The position numbers were made by a program, and so were the translations under genes. Shown here one piece after another: positions 1-5,903 of a stretch of DNA of 6,265 bases (positions are counted from its first letter, which is position 1; every line of letters begins with the position of its first letter). This stretch comes from Crocinitomicaceae bacterium (GTDB taxonomy: Bacteria > Bacteroidota > Bacteroidia > Flavobacteriales_D > Crocinitomicaceae), in assembly GCA_027084145.1 (NCBI GenBank), contig JALWLM010000160.1, positions 1-6,265 on the forward strand, written 5' to 3'. Under the pieces are notes generated by a model. That model was not told the origin of the DNA, did not search any database, and was given only the letters and a program-made list of their open reading frames with translations.

Positions 1-772
1 ATATCCGGAGAAATTAAGCACAAATAATGCAATTGATTTATTTAAACAATATGATATAATCATTGATGGCTCTGATAATTTTACAACCAGATATTTAGTT
101 AATGACGCTTGTGTTTTAACTCAAAAACCACTGGTTTACGGAGCCATACAGCAATTTGAAGGACAAGTCGCCGTATTCAATTATAAAAACGGAGCAACTT
201 ATCGATGTATCTTTCCGGAAGCTCCGCCTTCAGGGAGTGTCCCGTCTTGTTCCGAAGCAGGTGTTCTAGGTGTTCTGCCCGGAATTATTGGCACAATGCA
301 AGCCAATGAAACTCTAAAAATCATTTTACAAAAAGAAAATGTACTAAGAAATAAACTACTTATTTATAATAGTTTAACATGTAAACAACATATCATAGAA
401 TTATCCAGAAATTTTGATCTCAAAAAAATCAATATTAATAATGCAGATGACTTCAAATCTTTTGATTATGAATTTCATTGTGGTATTAAATCAGAGAGTC
501 AAGGTGTTTCTTTTACTGATTTGAAAGATGAAGATTTTATTTTAGATGTTCGTGATCATTGGGAAAGCCCCAAAATAGAACATAGAAAGAACTATCTTCA
601 GATTCCTTTAGACGACCTAGGAGACAAATATGATAAAATCCCGAGAAATAGAACAGTCTTTGTCCTTTGTCAGCGAGGAGGTCGAAGTTTATCTGCAATT
701 CAGTTTTTGAATGATTATTATAATTTTGATAATCTTGTCAACGTTGATGGTGGAATCTTAGGAGAACTTTAA
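1..772 (+). CDS. MoeB/ThiF-family adenylyltransferase with C-terminal rhodanese domain (5' partial)
   Basis: The reading frame is open from base 2 to the TAA at 770-772, giving 256 visible residues. About 100 N-terminal residues, including the glycine-rich ATP loop, are outside the window. The E1-like domain shows DGSDNFTTRY (visible residues 22-31), with the Asp residues used for Mg-ATP, and CSEAGVLGVLPGIIGT (83-98); C83 aligns with the E1 cysteine of Uba4 and ThiF. A linker leads to a rhodanese domain (about 168-256) with DVRD (182-185) and the active loop CQRGGRS, nucleophile C223. Such proteins adenylate the C-terminal Gly-Gly of a ThiS- or MoaD-like sulfur carrier and help convert it to a thiocarboxylate in the cytoplasm. 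The usual zinc CxxC pairs are missing: TYRC replaces CYRC, and no second pair follows. The sequence does not decide between thiamine and molybdopterin roles; genes upstream would. The family call is firm, the pathway open. Confidence 0.93.
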   Translation, partial: YPEKLSTNNAIDLFKQYDIIIDGSDNFTTRYLVNDACVLTQKPLVYGAIQQFEGQVAVFNYKNGATYRCIFPEAPPSGSVPSCSEAGVLGVLPGIIGTMQANETLKIILQKENVLRNKLLIYNSLTCKQHIIELSRNFDLKKININNADDFKSFDYEFHCGIKSESQGVSFTDLKDEDFILDVRDHWESPKIEHRKNYLQIPLDDLGDKYDKIPRNRTVFVLCQRGGRSLSAIQFLNDYYNFDNLVNVDGGILGEL

Positions 773-799
773 ATAAATCATTCCAAAATCATAACTTTA
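768..799 (+). promoter_or_regulatory. Weak candidate Bacteroidota promoter before the GT9 gene
   Basis: TTTA (768-771), a 20-base spacer and TAACTTTA (792-799) resemble the Bacteroidota sigma-factor consensus TTTG-N19-21-TAnnTTTG, but each element has A in place of the final G. Transcription starting a few bases downstream would begin at or next to the GTG at 804, giving a leaderless or nearly leaderless message. No Shine-Dalgarno sequence is visible before this GTG. The gene could equally be read through from the upstream gene, since the gap is only 31 bp and holds no terminator. Confidence 0.3.
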
Positions 800-803
800 C
801 CTC

Positions 804-1775
804 GTGAAACGCATTTTACTTATTCAAACGGCTTTTTTGGGAGATGTCATTTTAGCTACTCCCGTTGTTTCTGAATTACACAGGATTTTTCCCAATGCCA
901 AGATTGATGTTTTAGTAAAAAAAGGAAACGAATCTTTATTAAAAAACAACCCTAAAATACACGCTATTCACGTATTAGATAAAAAGAATGGTAAGTGGAA
1001 ATCCATCTTTCGATTGATTCGTACTTTCCGAAAAGAAAAATTTGATTTAATCATCAATCTCCATCGATTTTCCAGTTCCGGAATTATAACTGTTCTATCC
1101 GGAGGCAAAAAGACCTATGGTTTTGAAAAAAACCCTCTTTCCCGTTTCTATACAAAACGATTCAAGCATGCTATCGGAGATGGAACACATGAAGTAGAAC
1201 GCAACCTTTCAATTATTCTGGAATTTGGAGCAAAACCTCTTGTTCGCCCCGAATTATACCCGTCTAAAGAAGACAATAAAAAAATAGCATCTTTAATTAC
1301 AGAGGAATATTATTGTCTTGCTCCCGCTTCTGTTTGGTTTACAAAACAATTGCCTCAACATAAATGGATTGATTTAATCCATCGATTGCCCGATACTGCT
1401 ATTATTTATCTTCTGGGGGCTCCAAGTGACCATACTTTTTGTGATGAAATGATACGCAAATCCCAATCGAGCAAAAAGATAAAAAATCTTTGTGGCCAGT
1501 TGTCTTTGCTTCAATCTGCAGCACTTATGCAAAAAGCAAAAAGAAATTTTGTTAATGACTCGGGGCCTTTACACCTTGCATCTGCAGTAAATGCTCCTGT
1601 TACCGCTTTTTTCTGTTCTACGACACCGTCTTTTGGTTTTGGACCTCTCTCAGAAGACAGTCAAATCCTTGAAGTTAAAGATTTAGATTGCAAGCCTTGT
1701 GGTTTACATGGACATAAAACTTGTCCTAAAGGTCATTTTAAATGTGGTGAAATTGATTTAAGTCCGATAGGCTAA
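804..1775 (+). CDS. Glycosyltransferase family 9 (heptosyltransferase-like)
   Basis: This 323-residue protein has the two Rossmann-like halves of a GT-B glycosyltransferase of family GT9 (ADP-heptose:LPS heptosyltransferase, WaaC/WaaF-like). The N-terminal half opens with KRILLIQTAFLGDVILATP (residues 2-20), where D14 matches the catalytic Asp region of the family. The C-terminal half starts near residue 170 (CLAPASVWFTKQLP, with K181 in the donor-binding region) and carries the family hallmark NDSGPLHLASA (251-261). A cysteine cluster follows: C296, C299, C307 and C314. The likely role is adding a sugar to a lipid-linked surface glycan at the inner face of the membrane; donor and acceptor cannot be read from sequence. 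GTG at 804 is chosen because it directly precedes the conserved KRILLIQ start and the next in-frame Met is residue 242. The TAA overlaps the stop of convergent aroC. Confidence 0.93.
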   Translation: MKRILLIQTAFLGDVILATPVVSELHRIFPNAKIDVLVKKGNESLLKNNPKIHAIHVLDKKNGKWKSIFRLIRTFRKEKFDLIINLHRFSSSGIITVLSGGKKTYGFEKNPLSRFYTKRFKHAIGDGTHEVERNLSIILEFGAKPLVRPELYPSKEDNKKIASLITEEYYCLAPASVWFTKQLPQHKWIDLIHRLPDTAIIYLLGAPSDHTFCDEMIRKSQSSKKIKNLCGQLSLLQSAALMQKAKRNFVNDSGPLHLASAVNAPVTAFFCSTTPSFGFGPLSEDSQILEVKDLDCKPCGLHGHKTCPKGHFKCGEIDLSPIG

Positions 1776-2827
1776 AACAGTCGTGCTCGCAAAAACATGT
1801 CCAAGGTAACAATTGCAGCCATTGATTCGACAATAACAACTGCTCTGGGAACTACACAAGGATCATGTCTTCCTTTCCCTTTTATCCGAATCAATTCTCC
1901 TTTGTCAGAAAGCATTTCTTGAGCATTCATTAAAGTAGCAACAGGTTTAAAAGCTACACGAAATTTTACCGGCATACCATTCGTTATCCCCCCTTGAATC
2001 CCTCCTGAAAAATTACTTTTCGTAGTGCCATCCTCATTAAATAAATCATTATGTTCACTTCCTCGCATTGTAATACTCGAAAAGCCACTTCCGTATTCAA
2101 AACCTTTCACAGCATTAATGGATAACATTGCTTTAGCCAATTCCGCTTGAAATTTATCAAACATCGGCTCTCCCAACCCCGCCGGTAAATTTTGAATAGA
2201 ACAAAAAACGCTTCCTCCAACTGTATCCCCTTCCGAACGTATTTGCTTTATGTAAGCTTCCATTTGTTCTGCGAGCTCCATATTCGGACATCGAACCTTA
2301 TTTTTTTCGATAACATTAATATCAACGGGATAGCCCTCTAATTTTAATATTCCTATTTGATCTACATAAGTAATGAAATCAATCCCTTTAGCTTTCAAAA
2401 TTTGTTTTGCTATCGCTCCCGCAACAACACAAGACGCTGTTGTTCTTGCTGAAGAACGTCCTCCTCCTCTGAAATCTCGAATCCCGTATTTTTTATCATA
2501 AGTATAATCGGCATGAGAAGGACGATAAACGTTTTTTAAGTGTTGATAATCTTCTGTTTTTTGATTTTCATTGGGAATTATAAAACCAATGGGAGCTCCC
2601 GTAGTTTTACCTTCAAATAGTCCTGATAAAAACTCAACTTTATCTGATTCTTTTCGTTGTGTTGTGATAGAAGATTGTCCCGGTTTTCTACGATTTAATT
2701 CCCTTTGAACCTCTTCTAATACGATTGTAAAGCCCGAAGGCACACCGTCAATAACTCCTCCTATCGCTTTCCCATGCGATTCCCCGAAAGTGGTTAAACG
2801 AAATATATTTCCAATAGAAGAACTCAC
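1772..2827 (-). CDS. aroC: Chorismate synthase
   Basis: AroC converts 5-enolpyruvylshikimate-3-phosphate to chorismate, the last step of the shikimate pathway, using reduced FMN in the cytoplasm. The protein has 351 residues, normal for the family. Signature 1 is FGESHGKAIGGVIDGVP (14-30, H18). RPSHADYTY (102-110) holds the second conserved His, H105. Signature 3 is GRHDPCVVPRAVVIVESMA (319-337), with D322. Signature 2 (GGRSSARTTASCVVAGA, 122-138) is unusual: T129 stands where Glu is normal (ARET) and C133 where Arg is normal. The rest is well conserved, including SINAVKGFEYGSGF and GEPMFDK, so the enzyme is probably active. The start is GTG at 2827, fixed by the in-frame TAA TAG immediately before it and by the expected N-terminus. 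It is the last gene of the rocD-phosphomutase-aroC operon. Confidence 0.97.
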   Translation of the reverse strand: MSSSIGNIFRLTTFGESHGKAIGGVIDGVPSGFTIVLEEVQRELNRRKPGQSSITTQRKESDKVEFLSGLFEGKTTGAPIGFIIPNENQKTEDYQHLKNVYRPSHADYTYDKKYGIRDFRGGGRSSARTTASCVVAGAIAKQILKAKGIDFITYVDQIGILKLEGYPVDINVIEKNKVRCPNMELAEQMEAYIKQIRSEGDTVGGSVFCSIQNLPAGLGEPMFDKFQAELAKAMLSINAVKGFEYGSGFSSITMRGSEHNDLFNEDGTTKSNFSGGIQGGITNGMPVKFRVAFKPVATLMNAQEMLSDKGELIRIKGKGRHDPCVVPRAVVIVESMAAIVTLDMFLRARLF

Positions 2828-2830
2828 CTA

Positions 2831-4222
2831 TTAACAAATCGTTTCTTCGCAAACTTTTAAAATTTCTCTTACCTCCTCTAAAGTTGGAGCTTCGGCATAA
2901 GTTCTCAATACAGGTTCTGTTCCCGAAGGTCGAATCATTAACCAGCGTTCATCATCAAAAAAGAACTTATATCCATCTATTGTACCTACTTCCTTAACCT
3001 TATATTTTCCAAAACTTTTGTATACTCCGTTTGCGCAGTTTTCTACAATTTTTTGTTTTAAACTATCTGTGATATGTAGATCGTTTCTTTCAAACTTAAA
3101 ACTTCCTACAATTTCGTAAACTTCTTCAATCAAATCATCTATAGATTTTCCACTTTTTGCCATAAACTCCCAAATTGTTAACCCCATCCAAATTCCATCT
3201 CTTTCCGGAATATGTCCTTTAATTGCAATACCTCCTGACTCTTCTCCTCCTACCAAGACATCTTCAGCCACCATAATATCTGCAATATATTTGAATCCTA
3301 TTTTTACAACTTCCGAAGGAAAACCATAATGCTTGGCCATTTTTTCAATTCGAGGCGTAGAACTAAAAGCTGTTGCTACTTTTCCTTCCATACCTTTATA
3401 TTTAGCCAAATAATGTATCAACAACAAAATAATATGATGCGAATCTACAAATTCACCTTTCCCATTATATAAGCCTATCCTATCAGCATCTCCGTCTGTT
3501 GCCAAAGCACAATCCATATCTCCTCTTTCTTTAATAAACTGTTCAAGTTCTTTTAAATTCTTTGCTATTGGTTCGGGCGCTTGTCCTTTAAACGACGGGT
3601 TATGTTCACAGTGTAAAAAATGAATATTAGGCAACAATCGTTTCAATGCATTCTGTCCCGCTCCATACATTGCATCATACGCTAAATTTAATCCTGATTT
3701 TTCAATTGCTTCAAGATCAAAATTAGCTCTGGCATGTTCTACATAAAGCGTTTCTAAATCAACGACTTCAACTATATCTTTATTTAATTTTAACAAATCT
3801 AATTTCAAAGGATTTTCATTGGGAATCATATCCTCAATTTCTTGCACCTTTGAAGGTGTCAATGGTCCTCCATATTGAGATTTTAATTTATACCCATTGT
3901 AACTCGGAGGATTATGACTTGCTGTAATAACAACTCCTAATGAACACCCTAATTTTACTGTGGCCAATGAAACCATTGGAGTAGAAACAAAGCCTTTAGC
4001 CATTTTTACGGAAATCCCCGCATTCGAGAAAACTTTTGCGGCTGTTTCAACAAACAATTCTCCGGCAAAACGGCAATCGTGCCCAATCACAACAGAGGGT
4101 TCTTTAAAATTCTGTTTCAACCATTCTGCCGTTGCATAACTTACTCTGGCAACATTTTCTACCGTAAAATCTTTTGCAATAATTGCTCTCCAACCATCTG
4201 TTCCAAACTTAATCTTCTGCAT
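2831..4222 (-). CDS. Phosphoglucomutase/phosphomannomutase family protein
   Basis: This is a 463-residue alpha-D-phosphohexomutase, interconverting 1- and 6-phosphates of glucose or mannose to feed nucleotide-sugar and glycan synthesis. All four domain hallmarks are present: FGTDGWRAIIA near the N-terminus; the active-site loop TASHNPP (100-106) with phosphoserine S102; the Mg site DGDADR (243-248); the sugar-recognition loop GGEESGG (325-331); and the phosphate-binding loop RPSGTEP (431-437). The length is typical of the shorter bacterial phosphomutases, and the sequence does not have the GlmM or AlgC pattern clearly enough to name the substrate. I chose ATG 4222 over the upstream TTG 4255 because homologues start with M-x-K-I-K-F-G-T-D-G-W-R and the extra 11 residues would only overlap rocD. 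The ATG lies 1 bp after the rocD stop, which suggests coupled translation. The gene ends TAA TAG, with aroC starting directly after. Confidence 0.93.
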   Translation of the reverse strand: MQKIKFGTDGWRAIIAKDFTVENVARVSYATAEWLKQNFKEPSVVIGHDCRFAGELFVETAAKVFSNAGISVKMAKGFVSTPMVSLATVKLGCSLGVVITASHNPPSYNGYKLKSQYGGPLTPSKVQEIEDMIPNENPLKLDLLKLNKDIVEVVDLETLYVEHARANFDLEAIEKSGLNLAYDAMYGAGQNALKRLLPNIHFLHCEHNPSFKGQAPEPIAKNLKELEQFIKERGDMDCALATDGDADRIGLYNGKGEFVDSHHIILLLIHYLAKYKGMEGKVATAFSSTPRIEKMAKHYGFPSEVVKIGFKYIADIMVAEDVLVGGEESGGIAIKGHIPERDGIWMGLTIWEFMAKSGKSIDDLIEEVYEIVGSFKFERNDLHITDSLKQKIVENCANGVYKSFGKYKVKEVGTIDGYKFFFDDERWLMIRPSGTEPVLRTYAEAPTLEEVREILKVCEETIC

Positions 4223-4223
4223 C

Positions 4224-5465
4224 TTATTTTTTAAATTCGTTAATTGTTTTTTCAATAATATTAATACAATCCATCAATTGCGCTTCCGTCATCACCAATG
4301 GAGGTGCAAATCGAATAATATTCCCATGTGTCGGTTTTGCCAATAAACCGTTATCTTTTAATGCTAAGCATAAATTCCATGCAGTGTCACTATCTTCCGT
4401 ATCATTAATTACAATTGCATTTAACAAGCCTTTTCCACGCACTTTTAGCACTAAATCCGTTCCTTCTATGATTCGATTCATTTCTTTTCTAAATAATTCT
4501 CCCAAGTATTGAGCTTTTTCAGCTAAATTTTCCCTTTTTACAACTTCTAAAGCAGCAACAGCTACCTTTGCAGCAACAGGATTTCCTCCGAAAGTAGAGC
4601 CATGTTGCCCGGGTTTAATAACCTCCATAACATCATTATCCGCTAATACAGCAGATACAGGATAAACTCCTCCTGAAATTGCTTTACCTAAAACTAAAAT
4701 ATCCGGCTTTACATTTTCATGATCACAAGCCAATAATTTCCCTGTTCTTGCAATACCTGTTTGTACTTCATCTGCAATGAATAATACATTTTTAGCAGCA
4801 CATAATTCTTTTGCTTTTGATAAAAAACCTTCGGAAGGCACGTAAACCCCCGCTTCTCCTTGTATCGGTTCAACTAAAAAGCCTGCAACATTCTCTTCCT
4901 CCAATGCTCTTTCCAGGGCTTCTAAATCATCATAAGGAATACGGATAAATCCGGGAGTAAACGGTCCGAAGTTCGTTTTTGCTACAGGATCACTTGAAAA
5001 GGAAATAATCGTCGTTGTTCTTCCATGGAAGTTGTTTTCACAAACAATAATTTGTGCTTTATTTTCTTCTATTCCTTTCTTTTCATATCCCCATTTTCGG
5101 CATAATTTAATTGCTGTTTCTACAGCCTCTGCCCCTGTGTTCATGGGTAATACTTTATCAAAGCCAAAATATTCCGTTACATATTTTTCATAAGGGCCTA
5201 AACAATCATTATAAAAAGCTCTTGATGTCAATACCAACGTTTTAGCTTGCTCTACCATCGCCCCTACAATATCAGGATGACAATGACCTTGATTTACAGC
5301 AGAATAAGCAGACAAGAAATCATAATACTTTTTTCCTTCTACATCCCAAACGTGAACTCCTTCCCCTTTTGACAATACTACTCCCAAAGGATGGTAATTA
5401 TGAGCTCCATATCTATCTTCTAACTCTATAAAATCTTTTGATGTTCTTTTTTCAATAATACTCAT
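4224..5465 (-). CDS. rocD: Ornithine aminotransferase (ornithine-oxo-acid transaminase)
   Basis: This class III PLP-dependent aminotransferase converts ornithine plus 2-oxoglutarate to glutamate-5-semialdehyde plus glutamate, linking arginine/ornithine to proline and glutamate. It has 413 residues, the usual length. Visible sites are Y24 (GAHNYHP), Y54 (SAYSAVNQGHCHP), R149 (NNFHGRT), E204 (EPIQGEAGV), D232 (ADEVQTG) and the Schiff-base K261 (LGKAISGG). With a constant offset of 31 these match human OAT Y55, Y85, R180, E235 and K292, including the ornithine-selective tyrosine, which separates it from acetylornithine or GABA transaminases. ATG 5465 is preferred to TTG 5489: it gives the family N-terminus (TSKDFIELEDRYGAHNYHP), and the TTG lies only a few bases beyond the predicted transcription start. 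It is the first gene of the operon, with its stop 1 bp before the phosphomutase ATG. Confidence 0.96.
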   Translation of the reverse strand: MSIIEKRTSKDFIELEDRYGAHNYHPLGVVLSKGEGVHVWDVEGKKYYDFLSAYSAVNQGHCHPDIVGAMVEQAKTLVLTSRAFYNDCLGPYEKYVTEYFGFDKVLPMNTGAEAVETAIKLCRKWGYEKKGIEENKAQIIVCENNFHGRTTTIISFSSDPVAKTNFGPFTPGFIRIPYDDLEALERALEEENVAGFLVEPIQGEAGVYVPSEGFLSKAKELCAAKNVLFIADEVQTGIARTGKLLACDHENVKPDILVLGKAISGGVYPVSAVLADNDVMEVIKPGQHGSTFGGNPVAAKVAVAALEVVKRENLAEKAQYLGELFRKEMNRIIEGTDLVLKVRGKGLLNAIVINDTEDSDTAWNLCLALKDNGLLAKPTHGNIIRFAPPLVMTEAQLMDCINIIEKTINEFKK

Positions 5466-5499
5466 TGTTCTGCTAATTTTATGATACAATAATTTTCCT

Positions 5500-5531
5500 C
5501 AAAAATACTTTAAGTATATGTAAGAAGCAAA
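5500..5531 (-). promoter_or_regulatory. Bacteroidota-type promoter of the rocD-phosphomutase-aroC operon
   Basis: On the minus strand, TTTG (5531-5528), a 20-base spacer and TATTTTTG (5507-5500) match the Bacteroidota primary sigma-factor consensus TTTG-N19-21-TAnnTTTG at every defined position. A start site 4-7 bases downstream would fall near 5493-5496, leaving a leader of about 30 bases before the rocD ATG at 5465. The leader is AT-rich and has no strong Shine-Dalgarno sequence (AGCAGAACA before the ATG), as is usual for the phylum. There is no room for a riboswitch in so short a leader. Confidence 0.7.
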
Positions 5532-5903
5532 ATAAAATTGAATAAAAAACTTTACTGAATTTTTATCTACAAACAAGGAGTTCTAAATCAGTTGAACTTC
5601 ATTATTTTTTAACAAAACGAAGATGATAATGATTGTATTCTATAAAATAGAACCCTTTTGGTAATTCTTTAACATCTAAAACAATCCGGTTTTCATTTTT
5701 GTTGCATGGTATTTTTTTTAATGAAGTTGTTTAAAAACAAGCATTTTAACAAAAATGAAAAGATGAGTAAATATCCGTCATGAATTAAACGCTCTATTAG
5801 TTTATTTTTGATCGTAATAATAAATTTGAACAATAATAAAAAGAATCAATAGAAGTCATGTAATAAACATTTATCATTTCCACTTAAAGAAACAATATAC
5901 CCG
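5532..5903. other. AT-rich intergenic region without an intact gene
   Basis: Together with the promoter and leader, this is about 440 bp between the rocD ATG and the stop of the right-hand partial gene. Apart from the minus-strand relic at 5602-5730, I see only very AT-rich sequence with frequent stops in all frames. Short inverted repeats exist: ATAAAAA/TTTTTAT at 5542-5548 and 5560-5566, TTCTAT/ATAGAA at 5638-5652, and TTGTTT/AAACAA at 5727-5740. All are AT-only or nearly so, and none has the GC-rich stem plus T-run of a convincing intrinsic terminator. The AT stem at 5542-5566, between the relic and the rocD promoter, is the best placed to end minus-strand transcripts, but this is weak. 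Confidence 0.6.
5602..5730 (-). pseudogene. Orphan 3' relic resembling a T9SS C-terminal sorting domain tail
   Basis: On the minus strand, 42 sense codons run from just after a TAA (5733-5731) to a TAA (5604-5602), with no ATG, GTG or TTG in frame. The last 30 residues include RIVLDVKELPKGFYFIEY and end in RFVKK at the stop. This fits the final strands of type A sorting domains of the type IX secretion system: a hydrophobic strand, then L-P-x-G-x-Y-F, then a basic K-K end. Such tails end larger secreted proteins, so an isolated one with a stop upstream suggests the 3' remnant of a lost gene. The spacing between YFIEY and the KK end is a little shorter than usual. A run of eight T on the plus strand (5712-5719) lies inside it and is a possible frameshift point. 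The match is by eye, and chance in AT-rich DNA is possible. Confidence 0.4.

Noticed and set aside
296..772. Free-standing 158-residue protein starting at ATG 296.
   Set aside because: The frame is open to the left edge and the upstream residues carry clear MoeB/ThiF motifs, so this Met is internal.
4223..4255. Extended phosphomutase start at TTG 4255.
   Set aside because: It overlaps rocD by 32 bases and adds an unconserved lysine-rich extension. The ATG at 4222 directly precedes the conserved KIKFGTDGWR start.
4247..5460. Exact 14-base direct repeat TTTTTTCAATAATA at 4247-4260 and 5447-5460, at both ends of rocD and exactly 1200 bp apart.
   Set aside because: Both copies encode the same in-frame residues (IIEK) with AT-rich codons. 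There is no target-site or mobile-element context, so coincidence is the best explanation.
5466..5489. Extended rocD start at TTG 5489.
   Set aside because: It lies only a few bases after the predicted transcription start, and the extra residues (YHKISRT) are not part of the expected family N-terminus.
5542..5566. Inverted repeat ATAAAAA/TTTTTAT as an intrinsic terminator.
   Set aside because: The stem is A/T only with an 11-base loop, too weak to list as a terminator.
5721..5783. Plus-strand 20-codon ORF beginning MKLFKNKHFN.
   Set aside because: It is short, lysine- and asparagine-rich as expected for random AT-rich DNA, and has no promoter or ribosome binding site.
5693..5833. Minus-strand 46-codon ORF with a TTG start, hydrophobic (possible small membrane protein).
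   Set aside because: It has no ATG or binding site, its composition is explained by T-rich DNA, and it overlaps the better supported relic frame.
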